A stretch of 64,000 nt of DNA, from positions 1-64,000 of the forward strand of contig JAEUKI010000093.1 in assembly GCA_016793325.1 (NCBI GenBank), in the 5' to 3' direction. The position numbers and the translations under genes were made by a program. Shown here in pieces: positions 17,307-25,827 of this stretch. This stretch comes from Myxococcales bacterium (GTDB lineage: Bacteria; Myxococcota_A; Polyangia; Polyangiales; Ga0077539). The notes beneath the pieces are model-generated. The model did no database searches, was not told the DNA's origin, and saw only the letters and a program-made list of their open reading frames with translations. Positions within the stretch are counted from its first letter, which is position 1, and each line of letters begins with the position of its first letter.

Positions 17307-17936
17307 GTGAACGACGTAGCCGCAGAGCCAGTAGAGCCAGAGCAGCTCATCGAGCGCGCGGGCCGCGGCGATCACGACGCGCTGATCGCGCTGTACGATC
17401 GCTACGGAGCAACGCTGTTTTCGCTGGCGCTTCGCGTGGTCAGGTCGCGCTCGGACGCCGAAGACATCGTGCAAGACGCGTTCGTTCGCGCGTGGCGCGA
17501 GGCGCCATCGTTCGACCGGACGAGGGGCAGCGCCGCGACGTGGCTCGCGACGCTCACGCGCAACCGCGCGATCGATCACCTCCGCGCGAAGGGGCGAAAG
17601 GCGCGCCGAGAAGACGCACACGAAATCGAGAGCGCGATCGACGACGAGCGCCGCTCGCAGACGCCCGAGGGCGACGCCGCGCGCGCCGAGCGCGCCGAGG
17701 CCGTTCACAAGGCCATCGAGGCCCTCTCGCCCGAGCAGCGCGAGGCGCTCGAGCTCGCGTACTTCGGCGGCCTCTCGCACTCGGAGATCGCCGAAGAGCT
17801 CGGTCTGCCGCTCGGGACCGTGAAGACCCGGCTGCTCACCGCCGCGAAGAGGCTCCGCGCGGCGCTGGCGGAGCACGGAGAGCACGAGGCGAAGGCGCAG
17901 CCCGCGTCGAAGGCGACGGCCGGGCGCGAAGACTGA
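17307..17936 (+). CDS. ECF-type RNA polymerase sigma factor
   Basis: A 209-residue sigma-70-family protein. Region 2 covers residues 25-95 (DALIALYDRYGATLFSLALRVV, AEDIVQDAFVRAWR) and region 4 covers residues 130-190 (LSPEQREALELAYFGGLSHSEIAEELGLPLGTVKTRLLTAAKRLR). It begins with GTG at 17307 behind CCGAGG. No anti-sigma gene follows. Instead a minus-strand TPR gene overlaps its last 101 bases tail to tail. How it is held inactive is not visible here. Confidence 0.93.
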   Translation: MNDVAAEPVEPEQLIERAGRGDHDALIALYDRYGATLFSLALRVVRSRSDAEDIVQDAFVRAWREAPSFDRTRGSAATWLATLTRNRAIDHLRAKGRKARREDAHEIESAIDDERRSQTPEGDAARAERAEAVHKAIEALSPEQREALELAYFGGLSHSEIAEELGLPLGTVKTRLLTAAKRLRAALAEHGEHEAKAQPASKATAGRED

Positions 17937-18927
17937 GCTCGACCTCGATCGCGCGGATGTGCGCCTGCACGCGGTCGATCCACGGGGCGCTCGGGCCGCC
18001 TTCGCTCGCATACGAGCGCCACGCCGCGAGCGCCGCCACGAGCGCAGGCGACTCGCCCGGCCTTCGGCCTTGGGCCTCGCGCGCGATCGCCACGTAATAG
18101 TGCCGCTCGTACGCGGGCACATAGAACACGCCTTCGCCGAGGATGTCGCGCAGATCGGGGTCCATCGACACGGCGCGATCCGCGGCGATGCGGCTGTCTG
18201 CGTCGTGCGCGGCGCGATCGTGCGCGACCGCGAGGCCCCAGTACGCGGTGGCGTTGGTGGGCATGAGCCGCGAGCACTCGCGGTAGCGATCGAGCGAGCG
18301 CGAGACCTCGCCGAGGTACATGTGCACTTCGGCGAGGTTGCAGAGCGCCGTCGCGCGGCCGGGGGCGCTCGGGTCGTCGACGATGGTCTCGTACGCGTCT
18401 CGCGCGAGCGCGTGCTGCTCGAGCCTCGTGTGAGAAACACCCAGCGAAAACGCGAGGAGCGCGCGGCGCTCGCGGTCCTGCGCGTCGAGCGACGCGAGCG
18501 CGGCGTTGCACGCGGCGATGGTCTCTGCGGGCGAGGCGTCGAGCCGCTCTCGCACACGGGCCACGACGTAGCGCGCGAGCCCGTGCGCGGGATCGAGGGA
18601 GAGCGCGGCGCGCGCGTCACGAAGCGCGGCGTCGATCAACGCGCGGCTGCGCCGCTGCTCTTCGTATGCGAACACCGACGAGGCCATGCGCGCGGCCATG
18701 TTGAGCTCGGCGTCGCGGATCATGGCTTCGTCGAGGCTCGCCTCGGCGCGCGCGGCCAGCGCGTCGACGCGGGCGCGCCGCGGATCGCGCGCGGATTGCC
18801 AGCGTTCGGTCCAGAGCTCGCCGCCCGCTGCTTCTTGCGCGAGCGCGCGGTGCCCGGCGACGAAGAGCGCGAGCGCGACGATCGACGCGGGGATCGAGGC
18901 GTGTCTCGGCGCGGCGAGCGAAGGCAT
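17836..18927 (-). CDS. Secreted tetratricopeptide-repeat protein
   Basis: A 363-residue protein with a signal peptide (cut near HRALAQ, residue 31). Several TPR-like helix pairs follow (for example LCNLAEVHMYLGEVSRSLDRY and TNATAYWGLAVAHDRAAHDADS), followed by an Arg/Pro/Ser-rich tail of about 33 residues encoded entirely opposite the ECF gene. Its ATG overlaps the stop of the preceding gene in a TGATG junction, so it is translated by coupling. It is the last gene of a three-gene operon (20487 to 17836). Confidence 0.85.
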   Translation of the reverse strand: MPSLAAPRHASIPASIVALALFVAGHRALAQEAAGGELWTERWQSARDPRRARVDALAARAEASLDEAMIRDAELNMAARMASSVFAYEEQRRSRALIDAALRDARAALSLDPAHGLARYVVARVRERLDASPAETIAACNAALASLDAQDRERRALLAFSLGVSHTRLEQHALARDAYETIVDDPSAPGRATALCNLAEVHMYLGEVSRSLDRYRECSRLMPTNATAYWGLAVAHDRAAHDADSRIAADRAVSMDPDLRDILGEGVFYVPAYERHYYVAIAREAQGRRPGESPALVAALAAWRSYASEGGPSAPWIDRVQAHIRAIEVELSLRARPSPSTRAAPSPRALRAPPAPRGASSRR

Positions 18928-19877
18928 CACTCCTCGTCTTCGTAGTAGTACCGTCGCCGTTGTTGCGGCGGAGGCGGAGGCGGAGGAGGCGGTCTCGGCG
19001 TCGACCGCGCGACTTGCAGCGCGCTGTTCAGCGCGGGTCGAATCGACGCGGGAACGTTGGTCGCCGTCGCCGTTCGCTCGAGCAACGCGGTGGCGTCGTA
19101 CGCGTGATCGCTGAGCGCGACGGCGACGCCCGCGGCGGCGTCGACGACGTCGGGCAAGAGCGTTCCTCGCGCGGGGCGCGGGGCCGTGGCGCCCGTCGTG
19201 ACGACCGGACCCGATCGCGCGACTTCGCGCGCCTCGTCGTTGCGTCCAGCGAGCACGAGCGTGAACGCCAGCGTGCTTCGCAGCGTCGGATCCGGCGGCT
19301 GCACCGCCGCAGACTCGCGCAGGATCGCGAGCGCAGGAGCGACGCCCTCGGCGCCGCGCTGCAGTGACCACCGCGCGACCTCGATGCTGGCCTCGAGCCT
19401 CGCGTCGAGCGGCCCCGACAGCCGCGGCAACGCGCGGCGCGCAGCGTCGACGGCCTGCTGAAACTGCCCTTCGTTCGCGAGCAAGAACGCGCGCGTGAGC
19501 CCGACGTCCGGGTCGTCCACCACCGTCGCGTCGAGCGCGATCGCGCGATCGAGCGAGCGCCGCGCTTCGTCCGGTCGCGCGAGCAGCCGCAGCGCCACCG
19601 CGCGATACGCCAACGCCCTCGCGTCCGTGGGTCGATCCGCGACGCGACGATCGAGCAACGTCAGCGCGGTCTGCGCCGCGCGCGGCGTCGTCACCGTGTC
19701 GCGCGACAAGACGCACGTCCAACCGCCCACGGGCCATCGAAGCGCGCCGATCGGGTCGTTGCGGTTGATCGCGGCGCTGGTCGGCCAACGGACTCCGTCG
19801 ATCGCGAGGGCGACGGTGGGCGCCGACGAGACGAGGGTGAGCGCGACGAGGGCGCTCGCGCGAATCGAGTGAGTCAT
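18927..19877 (-). CDS. Secreted TPR-like protein
   Basis: A 316-residue protein with a signal peptide (cut near VALAID, residue 26). The middle is a helical array with TPR character (TDARALAYRAVALRLLARPDEA, LTRAFLLANEGQFQQAVDAA, LRSTLAFTLVLAGRNDEA). The end is a run of prolines followed by QQRRRYYYEDEE. It lies between the Cys-repeat protein (13-base gap) and the next TPR protein (1-base overlap), so the three proteins are probably made together and work in one periplasmic assembly. Confidence 0.83.
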   Translation of the reverse strand: MTHSIRASALVALTLVSSAPTVALAIDGVRWPTSAAINRNDPIGALRWPVGGWTCVLSRDTVTTPRAAQTALTLLDRRVADRPTDARALAYRAVALRLLARPDEARRSLDRAIALDATVVDDPDVGLTRAFLLANEGQFQQAVDAARRALPRLSGPLDARLEASIEVARWSLQRGAEGVAPALAILRESAAVQPPDPTLRSTLAFTLVLAGRNDEAREVARSGPVVTTGATAPRPARGTLLPDVVDAAAGVAVALSDHAYDATALLERTATATNVPASIRPALNSALQVARSTPRPPPPPPPPPQQRRRYYYEDEE

Positions 19878-19890
19878 GGCGACGAATCCC

Positions 19891-20487
19891 TCAGGGACAT
19901 GGGCGGTAGATCTGGTTCAACTCGTCGAAGTACGCGGCCTGTCCCGCGCTGCAATGCGCTCGGGACGAAGCGCGCCGCGCGCTCGGGGGATTGGGCCTCC
20001 GCGAAGCGCGCGAAGTGCTCGTGGTCGAGTCGTCGCAAGGACGAAAGAGCTGGTCCCGCGCGTCGTAGTAGACCGCGTCGCCGGGGCGACAGCGCGACGG
20101 CATACGACGATCGATCGTCGCGCGCGACGCTGGTGTTCGTGCGGTGTCGGCGGGACAAGGGCGATAGAGATTCTCGCGCTCGTCGAAGTACACGCGCGCG
20201 CCGTGGTCGCACCGCGCGCCGCGCCGGAGGATCTCTCCGACGTCGTGCTCGTCCGTCGGGTTCGGCGTCGGCGCCTCGATCACCGTCGGCGCGACGCCAT
20301 CGACCTCGGGAAACTCCAAGGGAACCCGCATCGGCGCGAGCACCAACTCGTTGGACCGCGGCGACTTCACGGTCTCGCTCGTCGGCCGCGCGAGCGCAGG
20401 GACCGGGCGCGCGGTCGTCGCGAAGGTCAGCGCGAGCGCCACCCACGCGAGCGACCATCCACCACGAGCGCCTGTCGTCTGCTCCAT
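19891..20487 (-). CDS. Secreted protein with three 21-residue Cys repeats
   Basis: A 198-residue protein with a signal peptide (ends near PALARP). Three copies of the unit C-x2-G-x2-[AV]-Y-[FY]-D-[EA]-x3-[LI]-[YF]-RPC occur, for example CRPGDAVYYDARDQLFRPC, spaced by Arg/Ser/Pro-rich stretches. The last copy forms the very C-terminus. Each repeat has one Cys at either end and could close into a small loop. I recognise no named family. It is the first gene of the operon running to 17836. The ATG at 20487 is chosen because it starts the signal; the dnaX gene is divergent 100 bases away. Confidence 0.78.
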   Translation of the reverse strand: MEQTTGARGGWSLAWVALALTFATTARPVPALARPTSETVKSPRSNELVLAPMRVPLEFPEVDGVAPTVIEAPTPNPTDEHDVGEILRRGARCDHGARVYFDERENLYRPCPADTARTPASRATIDRRMPSRCRPGDAVYYDARDQLFRPCDDSTTSTSRASRRPNPPSARRASSRAHCSAGQAAYFDELNQIYRPCP

Positions 20488-20587
20488 CGACCTTCGGCAC
20501 GATAGCACGCAACACCGAAGGTCACCGGTCCGGCGCTGGTCGCAGAATGGACAGCGCTCGACCGAGGCGGCTAGGGTGGGAGTTGCG

Positions 20588-22627
20588 ATGAGCTACCTGG
20601 TCCTGGCGCGCAAGTGGCGACCGCAGACGTTTACCGATCTGGTCGGGCAAGAGCACGTCGCCCAGACGCTGCGAAACGCCTTTGCGCAGGGCCGAATCGC
20701 GCACGCGTTTCTCTTCACGGGGCCGCGCGGCGTGGGCAAGACGACCATCGCGCGCGTGCTCGCCAAGGCGCTCAACTGCCTCTCGAGCAGCGGCCCCACG
20801 GTCGAGCCGTGCGGCACGTGCTCGGCGTGCGAAGAGATCACGCGATCGAGCGACGTGGACGTGCGCGAGATCGACGGCGCCACGTGGACGAAGGTCGAGA
20901 GCATCCGCGAGCTTCAAGAGTCGCTGCCGTACTTGCCCGCGCGCGATCGCTTCAAGATCGTGATCATCGACGAGGTGCACATGCTCTCGAACAGCGCGTT
21001 CAACGCGCTGCTCAAGACCCTCGAAGAGCCGCCGCCGCACGTGAAGTTCGTGTTCGCGACGACCGAGGCGCACAAGGTTCCGATCACGATTTTGTCTCGG
21101 TGTCAGCGGTACGATTTCAAGCTCTTGCCCGCGCAGAAGATCCGCGCGCGGATCGAGCACATCTTGAAGGCCGAGGGCGTCGGCTTCGATGACGCCGCGG
21201 TGTCGCTCGTCGCGCGCGAGGCCGCGGGCTCGATGCGAGACGCGCTCTCGCTGCTCGATCAGGTCATCGCGGGCTCGACCGGCGCGCTCTCGGGCCCGGA
21301 CGTCGCGCGCCTGCTCGGCGTGGCCGATCGGCAGGTCCTCTACGATCTCGCGCGCGCCGTGCTCGCCGCGGACCCCACCAAGGCCCTCTCGATCGTGCAG
21401 CAAGTGACCGATCAGGGGTACGACCTGCACGCGTTTGCCCGGGATTTTCTCTCGCTTTGGCGGGACCTCGTCGTCGCGAGGATCGTCCACGAGCCCGGCT
21501 CGATGCTCGACCTCGCCGACGAAGAGCGCGCCGACGTCCTCGCGATCGCGAAGAGCGCGGACGCCGCGGACCTCGAGCGGCTCTTTCTCGCGTGGTCTCG
21601 CACGGTCGACGACGTGGCGCGCGCGAGAGAGCCCCGTTGGGTGCTCGAGATGGCCCTCGTGCGCCTCGCGCACAGGCCCGCGCTCGTCCCCGTGGACGAG
21701 CTCATCGCGCGGCTCGTCGACCTCGAGCGAAAGCTCGGCTCGGGCAGCGCAGGAAGCGATCCCAAGGCCGCTCCTCCGCGCGGCGGATTCACAGGACCGC
21801 AGCGCCCCGGCGGCGGATCGACGAGCACCTCCGCTGCAAACCCGCACCCGACCGCGCACCCAGCGCCGCACGGAGCCGGGCCGAACGGGCCCAACGTCCC
21901 GCGGGCGAGCGCGCAGCCAACGGCGCCCACACAATCAAGTGCGCCGCCGGCGCCCGGTCGCTTCGAGGTCGTCCGCGGAGGCGTCGTGGGCGCCACCGCC
22001 GCCGCGATGGTGACGCCTGTCGCCCCCGTCGCGGCGCCCGCGAGCGCGCCGCCCGCGCCCACGCCGTCCGCGCCGCCGGCGCCCAAGTGGCTCGAGAACG
22101 TGCGCGCGCGGGGCAATCAACCGCAGCGTCCCTCGACCGACGAGAGCGCGAACAACGCCGCGCCCGAGCCCGCGCCTCCCCCGCCGCGCGTCGATCTGCT
22201 CGACGTTCGACCCGCGGAGGCGAACGTCGACGTGTGGGCGAGCGTGCTCGCGGTGCTCGAAGGCGCGCCGCTCGCGATCTTGGAGCAGGGCGTTCCCCTC
22301 GAGGTGAGCGCGAAGAAGGTGTCGCTCGCGTTCGAGGCAAACTCGTTCTACGCGCGAAAGGTCTCGGCGACCGACGTTCAAGAGGCCGTGCGACGCGCGG
22401 CGCAAAAGGCGTTCGCGACCGACGAGCCTCCGGTGTTCGAGCTCGTCACGGGCGCGCTCCCCGAGAAGGTCCCGACGATCGCGCATCGCAAAGAACTGCA
22501 GCGCCAAGCCGAGCGCGCGGCGAAGATCGAAGCCGCGAGGACGCACCCCTTCGTGAAGCGGTTTCTGTCACTCGTCGGCGGGGACGTTCGAAAGATCGAA
22601 CTGCCGGGAGACATCCCGAACACTTGA
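20588..22627 (+). CDS. dnaX: DNA polymerase III subunit gamma/tau
   Basis: A 679-residue clamp-loader ATPase. Walker A GPRGVGKT is at 45-52; the zinc Cys are C64, C75, C78 and C81; Walker B DEVH is at 128-131; and the SRC arginine-finger motif is at 170-172. Residues 365-540 are Ala/Pro-rich. The final domain (DVWASVLAVLEGAPLAILEQ to the end) is the tau-like C-terminus. GGGAG precedes the ATG. ybaB and recR follow in the order common to many bacteria. No obvious slippery A-run for a programmed frameshift was noticed. Confidence 0.97.
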   Translation: MSYLVLARKWRPQTFTDLVGQEHVAQTLRNAFAQGRIAHAFLFTGPRGVGKTTIARVLAKALNCLSSSGPTVEPCGTCSACEEITRSSDVDVREIDGATWTKVESIRELQESLPYLPARDRFKIVIIDEVHMLSNSAFNALLKTLEEPPPHVKFVFATTEAHKVPITILSRCQRYDFKLLPAQKIRARIEHILKAEGVGFDDAAVSLVAREAAGSMRDALSLLDQVIAGSTGALSGPDVARLLGVADRQVLYDLARAVLAADPTKALSIVQQVTDQGYDLHAFARDFLSLWRDLVVARIVHEPGSMLDLADEERADVLAIAKSADAADLERLFLAWSRTVDDVARAREPRWVLEMALVRLAHRPALVPVDELIARLVDLERKLGSGSAGSDPKAAPPRGGFTGPQRPGGGSTSTSAANPHPTAHPAPHGAGPNGPNVPRASAQPTAPTQSSAPPAPGRFEVVRGGVVGATAAAMVTPVAPVAAPASAPPAPTPSAPPAPKWLENVRARGNQPQRPSTDESANNAAPEPAPPPPRVDLLDVRPAEANVDVWASVLAVLEGAPLAILEQGVPLEVSAKKVSLAFEANSFYARKVSATDVQEAVRRAAQKAFATDEPPVFELVTGALPEKVPTIAHRKELQRQAERAAKIEAARTHPFVKRFLSLVGGDVRKIELPGDIPNT

Positions 22628-22643
22628 GGTGTAAAACCACCTC
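22626..22643 (+). promoter_or_regulatory. Intercistronic hairpin between dnaX and ybaB
   Basis: GAGGTG-TAAAAC-CACCTC forms a 6-bp stem that includes the last bases of the dnaX stop codon. GAGGTG is the only Shine-Dalgarno-like sequence before the ybaB ATG (22649), 17 bases away, and it is paired in this hairpin. ybaB translation may therefore depend on ribosomes finishing dnaX. Confidence 0.4.
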
Positions 22644-22648
22644 GAACC

Positions 22649-22969
22649 ATGAATTTTCGCGGTGGAATGAACGAGGTCCTGCGCCAGGCCAGCAGGATGC
22701 AGCGCAAGATCGAAGAGACCAAAGAGGCCTTCAAGAAGAACACCTTCGAAGTGAAGGGCGCCAACGATCAGGTCACGGTCGTCGTCAACGGCGCGCGCGA
22801 CGTGGTGTCCATCCACGTGGCGCCCGAGCTGTACAACGGCGACGATCGCACGCTCGTGTTCGAGGCCATCGCGGCCACGATCAACGCAGCCATGACCACA
22901 GCGAGCAAAGCGCTCGACGCCGAGCTCGAGAAGCTCACCGGCGGCGCGAAGATCCCCGGGCTCTATTGA
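22649..22969 (+). CDS. ybaB: YbaB/EbfC family nucleoid-associated protein
   Basis: A 106-residue protein of normal family length, forming an N-terminal helix (MNEVLRQASRMQRKIEETKEAF), a small sheet (VTVVVNGARDVVSIHVAPEL) and a C-terminal helix with the LTGGAKIPGLY end. The family binds DNA as a dimer. It is placed between dnaX and recR, as in many genomes. It has no free Shine-Dalgarno sequence; see the hairpin at 22626. Confidence 0.95.
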   Translation: MNFRGGMNEVLRQASRMQRKIEETKEAFKKNTFEVKGANDQVTVVVNGARDVVSIHVAPELYNGDDRTLVFEAIAATINAAMTTASKALDAELEKLTGGAKIPGLY

Positions 22970-23066
22970 GGCGGGCTTCGATCGACGTGCAGCGGTTCGA
23001 CGTGCGTTCGACCACGCCGACGCTCGGCGCTTTTCTACGACGGTCCACAGAGGCGGCGGTTCATCA

Positions 23067-23663
23067 GTGAGCGACGACGATCCCATCGGCGCAGCGGTCA
23101 AGCTCCTCGCGAGGCTGCCCGGCGTCGGCGAGAAATCCGCGCGACGCATGGCGTACAGCCTGCTCGCGAGCGGACCGCAGTTCGCGAAGGCCCTCGGCGA
23201 CGCGGTCGCGTCGTTGCCCGAGCGCGTTCGAAAGTGCTCGGTGTGCGGGACCTACACGGGCCGCGAGACGTGCAATATCTGCAGCGACCCGCAGCGCACC
23301 GACGACATTCTGTGCGTCGTCGCGCGGCCGTGGGAGCTCGACGCGCTCGAGCGCGCGGGCTCATTTCGCGGGCGATATCACGTGCTGCACACGCTCCTCG
23401 ACCCGCTGTCGGGGCTCGGGCCCGAGCAGTTTCCGCTCGATCCGCTGCTCGCGCGCGTCGAGAGCGCGCACACGTCCGAGGTGATCGTCGCGACGCCGCC
23501 CACGGTCGAGGGCGAAGCGACGGCGCTGTTTCTCGCAGAGGCGCTGCGGCCGCTCGGCGTGAAGCTCTCGCGCATCGCCTCGGGCGTTCCGCACGGCGGA
23601 GACCTCGAGTTCGTCGATCCGATCACCCTCGGACGCGCGCTCGAAGGCCGACGCGGGCTCTGA
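23067..23663 (+). CDS. recR: Recombination mediator protein RecR
   Basis: A 198-residue protein. It has the helix-hairpin-helix LARLPGVGEKSARRMAYSLL, a four-Cys zinc finger (C-x2-C-x8-C-x2-C at CSVCGTYTGRETCNIC), and a Toprim domain with the conserved FRGRYHVLHTLLDPLSGLGPE and VIVATPPTVEGEATALFLAE. RecR works with RecF/RecO in loading RecA at gaps. It starts with GTG at 23067; the 97-base gap after ybaB has no other gene. Confidence 0.96.
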   Translation: MSDDDPIGAAVKLLARLPGVGEKSARRMAYSLLASGPQFAKALGDAVASLPERVRKCSVCGTYTGRETCNICSDPQRTDDILCVVARPWELDALERAGSFRGRYHVLHTLLDPLSGLGPEQFPLDPLLARVESAHTSEVIVATPPTVEGEATALFLAEALRPLGVKLSRIASGVPHGGDLEFVDPITLGRALEGRRGL

Positions 23664-23853
23664 GTGACAGAACCGATCAGCCCGAACGCGCAGCCCCGGC
23701 GCCGACGGCGCAAACCGCCGCCCGGCCCCCGCGTCGTCCGTCAGGTGTGCAGATTCGTCGCATTTCTTTGTGCGCGGACGGTATGCTCCGGCTCGCTCTG
23801 CACCGGGCGAGACCGCCGCGCCTTCGTCCGGTGTAACGAGGAGAGGCAGCACG

Positions 23854-25809
23854 ATGTCCGACGATCGCAAGGATCAGCGCGTCAAGGTCCAAACGCTCAA
23901 GGCGAAGTACAAGAGCGCCACCGTCGACGAGTTCATCGACCAGTACGCAGGCGATATTTCTCGCGGCGGCATCTTCATCAAGACTCCCAAGCCCTCGGCG
24001 ATCGGGACGTTGTTGAAGATCGAGATTCAGCTCAAGGACGGAGCGCCCGTGATCGCCGCCGTCGGCCGCGTCGTGTGGCGACGCGAGCAGCCCGAGGGCG
24101 GTCAAGCCGCGGGCATGGGCATCAAGTTCATCAAGCTCGAGCCCGAGTCCGTTCCGGTGATCGAGCGCATCGTCGAGCGCAAATCGCCCGGCGAAGGCCC
24201 GCACTTCGACGACCCGACCGAGACCGCTGGCGCGCAAGCAGGCGAGAACAACAGCGAGTTCTTCGGACAGACCAACCCGCAAGCCGAGATGCCCGCCGAG
24301 CAGGACCGCACGATGATGCGGCAAATGTCGGCGTTCTTGGGCGAAGCGCTCCGCGGCGCGAAGGAAGAGGCAAAGCCCGCCGAGCCGCCGAAGAAGCCTG
24401 TCCCGAAGAGCACGATGATCGGCATGCCGGCGATGAACCCGGCGATGCTCAAGCAAGCCGCGGAGGCCGCGAAGCCCGCAGAGCCCGCGAAGCCCGCGGA
24501 GACGCCGAAGCCTGCAGCAGAGCCCGCAAAGCCCGCAGAGCCTGCGAAGCCCGCGGCCGAAGCGAAGCCCGCAGAGCCCGCGAAGCCCGCGCCCGCAGCA
24601 GAGACCAAGCCCGCTGAAGCGCCGAAGCCTGCCGAAGCTCCGAAGCCCGCTGAAGCGCCGAAGAAGCCCGTTCCCAAGGGGACGCTCGTCGGAATGGCCG
24701 TGGTTCTCCCGCCCGCCGAGGCCGCGAAGCCTGCAGAGCCCGCCGCGACGCCCGCGCCTTCGCTCGCCGACGCGCCAGCCGCAGGATTCGGCGACGACGC
24801 CGTCGACGCAGCGACCGCGGTCACGTCGAAAGAGCTCCTCGACAAGGCCCTCGCGGACGCGTCGAAGGACGAGAGCAAGCCCGAGGATTTCGAAGGCGAG
24901 CCCACGCACGTCGCGGACAAGGGCGAGCTCGACAAGCTCCTCGACGCGAGCGCAGGTCCGTCGACGCCCGCACCGGCAGCGGTCGAGAAGGCCAAAGAAG
25001 AGCCAAAGGCAGCTCCGAAAGAAGAGCCCAAAGCGGCTCCCAAAGAAGAGCCGAAGCAAGCAGCTCCGCCCACGACCTCGAGCGCGCTCGAAGCAGCGAC
25101 CGCCGCGGCGTCGGAGGCCAAGAAGGCAGAGCCCAAAGAAGAACCCAAAGCCGCGCCGAAAGAAGAGCCGAAGGCTTCTTCGAAAGAGCCAGCGAAGAGC
25201 GAATCGAAGGCCGCGGCTCCGCGCGCAGAAGAGCCCGAGAAGAAGAGCCCCATCGGCTTGGTGCTCGGGCTGCTCGCGGTCGTCGGCATCGGCGTCGGCG
25301 GCTACATCTTCATCAGCAACCAGAACCAAGGGACGAACACCCCTGGGACCACCGTGACGGACTCTGGCGTCGCGGCGACCAACGCCGCGCCCGAGGACAC
25401 AGGCGTCGCAGCGGCAGCGCCCGAGGACAGCGGGATCGCCGCAGCCGCGAGCGACGACGCGAGCGCCGCGACGAACGAGGCTGAAGACGCCGCGGCCGCA
25501 GAGCCTCGCGCGCCGACGGACTCGGGTGTGGCGCCGGCAGCGCCGGTTCCTGCAGCGACGACGGACTCGGGAGTTGCAGCGCGACCGCGGCCGCGTCCCG
25601 CGACGGACGCCGGAGCGCGTCCGCGACCGACGCCAACGCCGACCAACGCCGGCTCGGGCGAGCCCGCGGGATCGGGATCGAGCGGATCGTCGGGAAGCTC
25701 GGGCAGCAGCGGCTCGAGCGGATCCTCGGGAAGCAGCGGAAGCTCAGGCAGCTCGGGCAGTTCGGGCAGCGGCGGCGCTGGCGGAACGGTTCCCGAGAAC
25801 CCGATCTGA
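23854..25809 (+). CDS. PilZ-like (TIGR02266) domain protein with long linker and membrane anchor
   Basis: A 651-residue protein. Residues 5-110 form the PilZ-like fold seen in myxobacterial TIGR02266 proteins (DEFIDQYAGDISRGGIFIKTP, GTLLKIEIQLKDG, GMGIKFIKL), although the RxxxR of true c-di-GMP binders is not evident. Residues 165-455 are Ala/Pro/Lys/Glu-rich with many KPAEPA and KEEPKAAP units. One membrane helix lies at about 466-486 (IGLVLGLLAVVGIGVGGYIFI). The outside part has TDSGVAA repeats and ends in a Gly-Ser-Ser repeat (bases 25671-25780). It probably links a cytoplasmic sensor domain to the envelope. GAGGAGAGG precedes the ATG. Confidence 0.88.
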   Translation: MSDDRKDQRVKVQTLKAKYKSATVDEFIDQYAGDISRGGIFIKTPKPSAIGTLLKIEIQLKDGAPVIAAVGRVVWRREQPEGGQAAGMGIKFIKLEPESVPVIERIVERKSPGEGPHFDDPTETAGAQAGENNSEFFGQTNPQAEMPAEQDRTMMRQMSAFLGEALRGAKEEAKPAEPPKKPVPKSTMIGMPAMNPAMLKQAAEAAKPAEPAKPAETPKPAAEPAKPAEPAKPAAEAKPAEPAKPAPAAETKPAEAPKPAEAPKPAEAPKKPVPKGTLVGMAVVLPPAEAAKPAEPAATPAPSLADAPAAGFGDDAVDAATAVTSKELLDKALADASKDESKPEDFEGEPTHVADKGELDKLLDASAGPSTPAPAAVEKAKEEPKAAPKEEPKAAPKEEPKQAAPPTTSSALEAATAAASEAKKAEPKEEPKAAPKEEPKASSKEPAKSESKAAAPRAEEPEKKSPIGLVLGLLAVVGIGVGGYIFISNQNQGTNTPGTTVTDSGVAATNAAPEDTGVAAAAPEDSGIAAAASDDASAATNEAEDAAAAEPRAPTDSGVAPAAPVPAATTDSGVAARPRPRPATDAGARPRPTPTPTNAGSGEPAGSGSSGSSGSSGSSGSSGSSGSSGSSGSSGSSGSGGAGGTVPENPI

Positions 25810-25827
25810 ACCGGGGTGGTCGGGGGG

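Noticed and set aside
23664..23853. Small gene between recR and the PilZ-like gene
   Set aside because: Frames are Arg/Pro-rich and lack a start with a binding site; treated as leader region.
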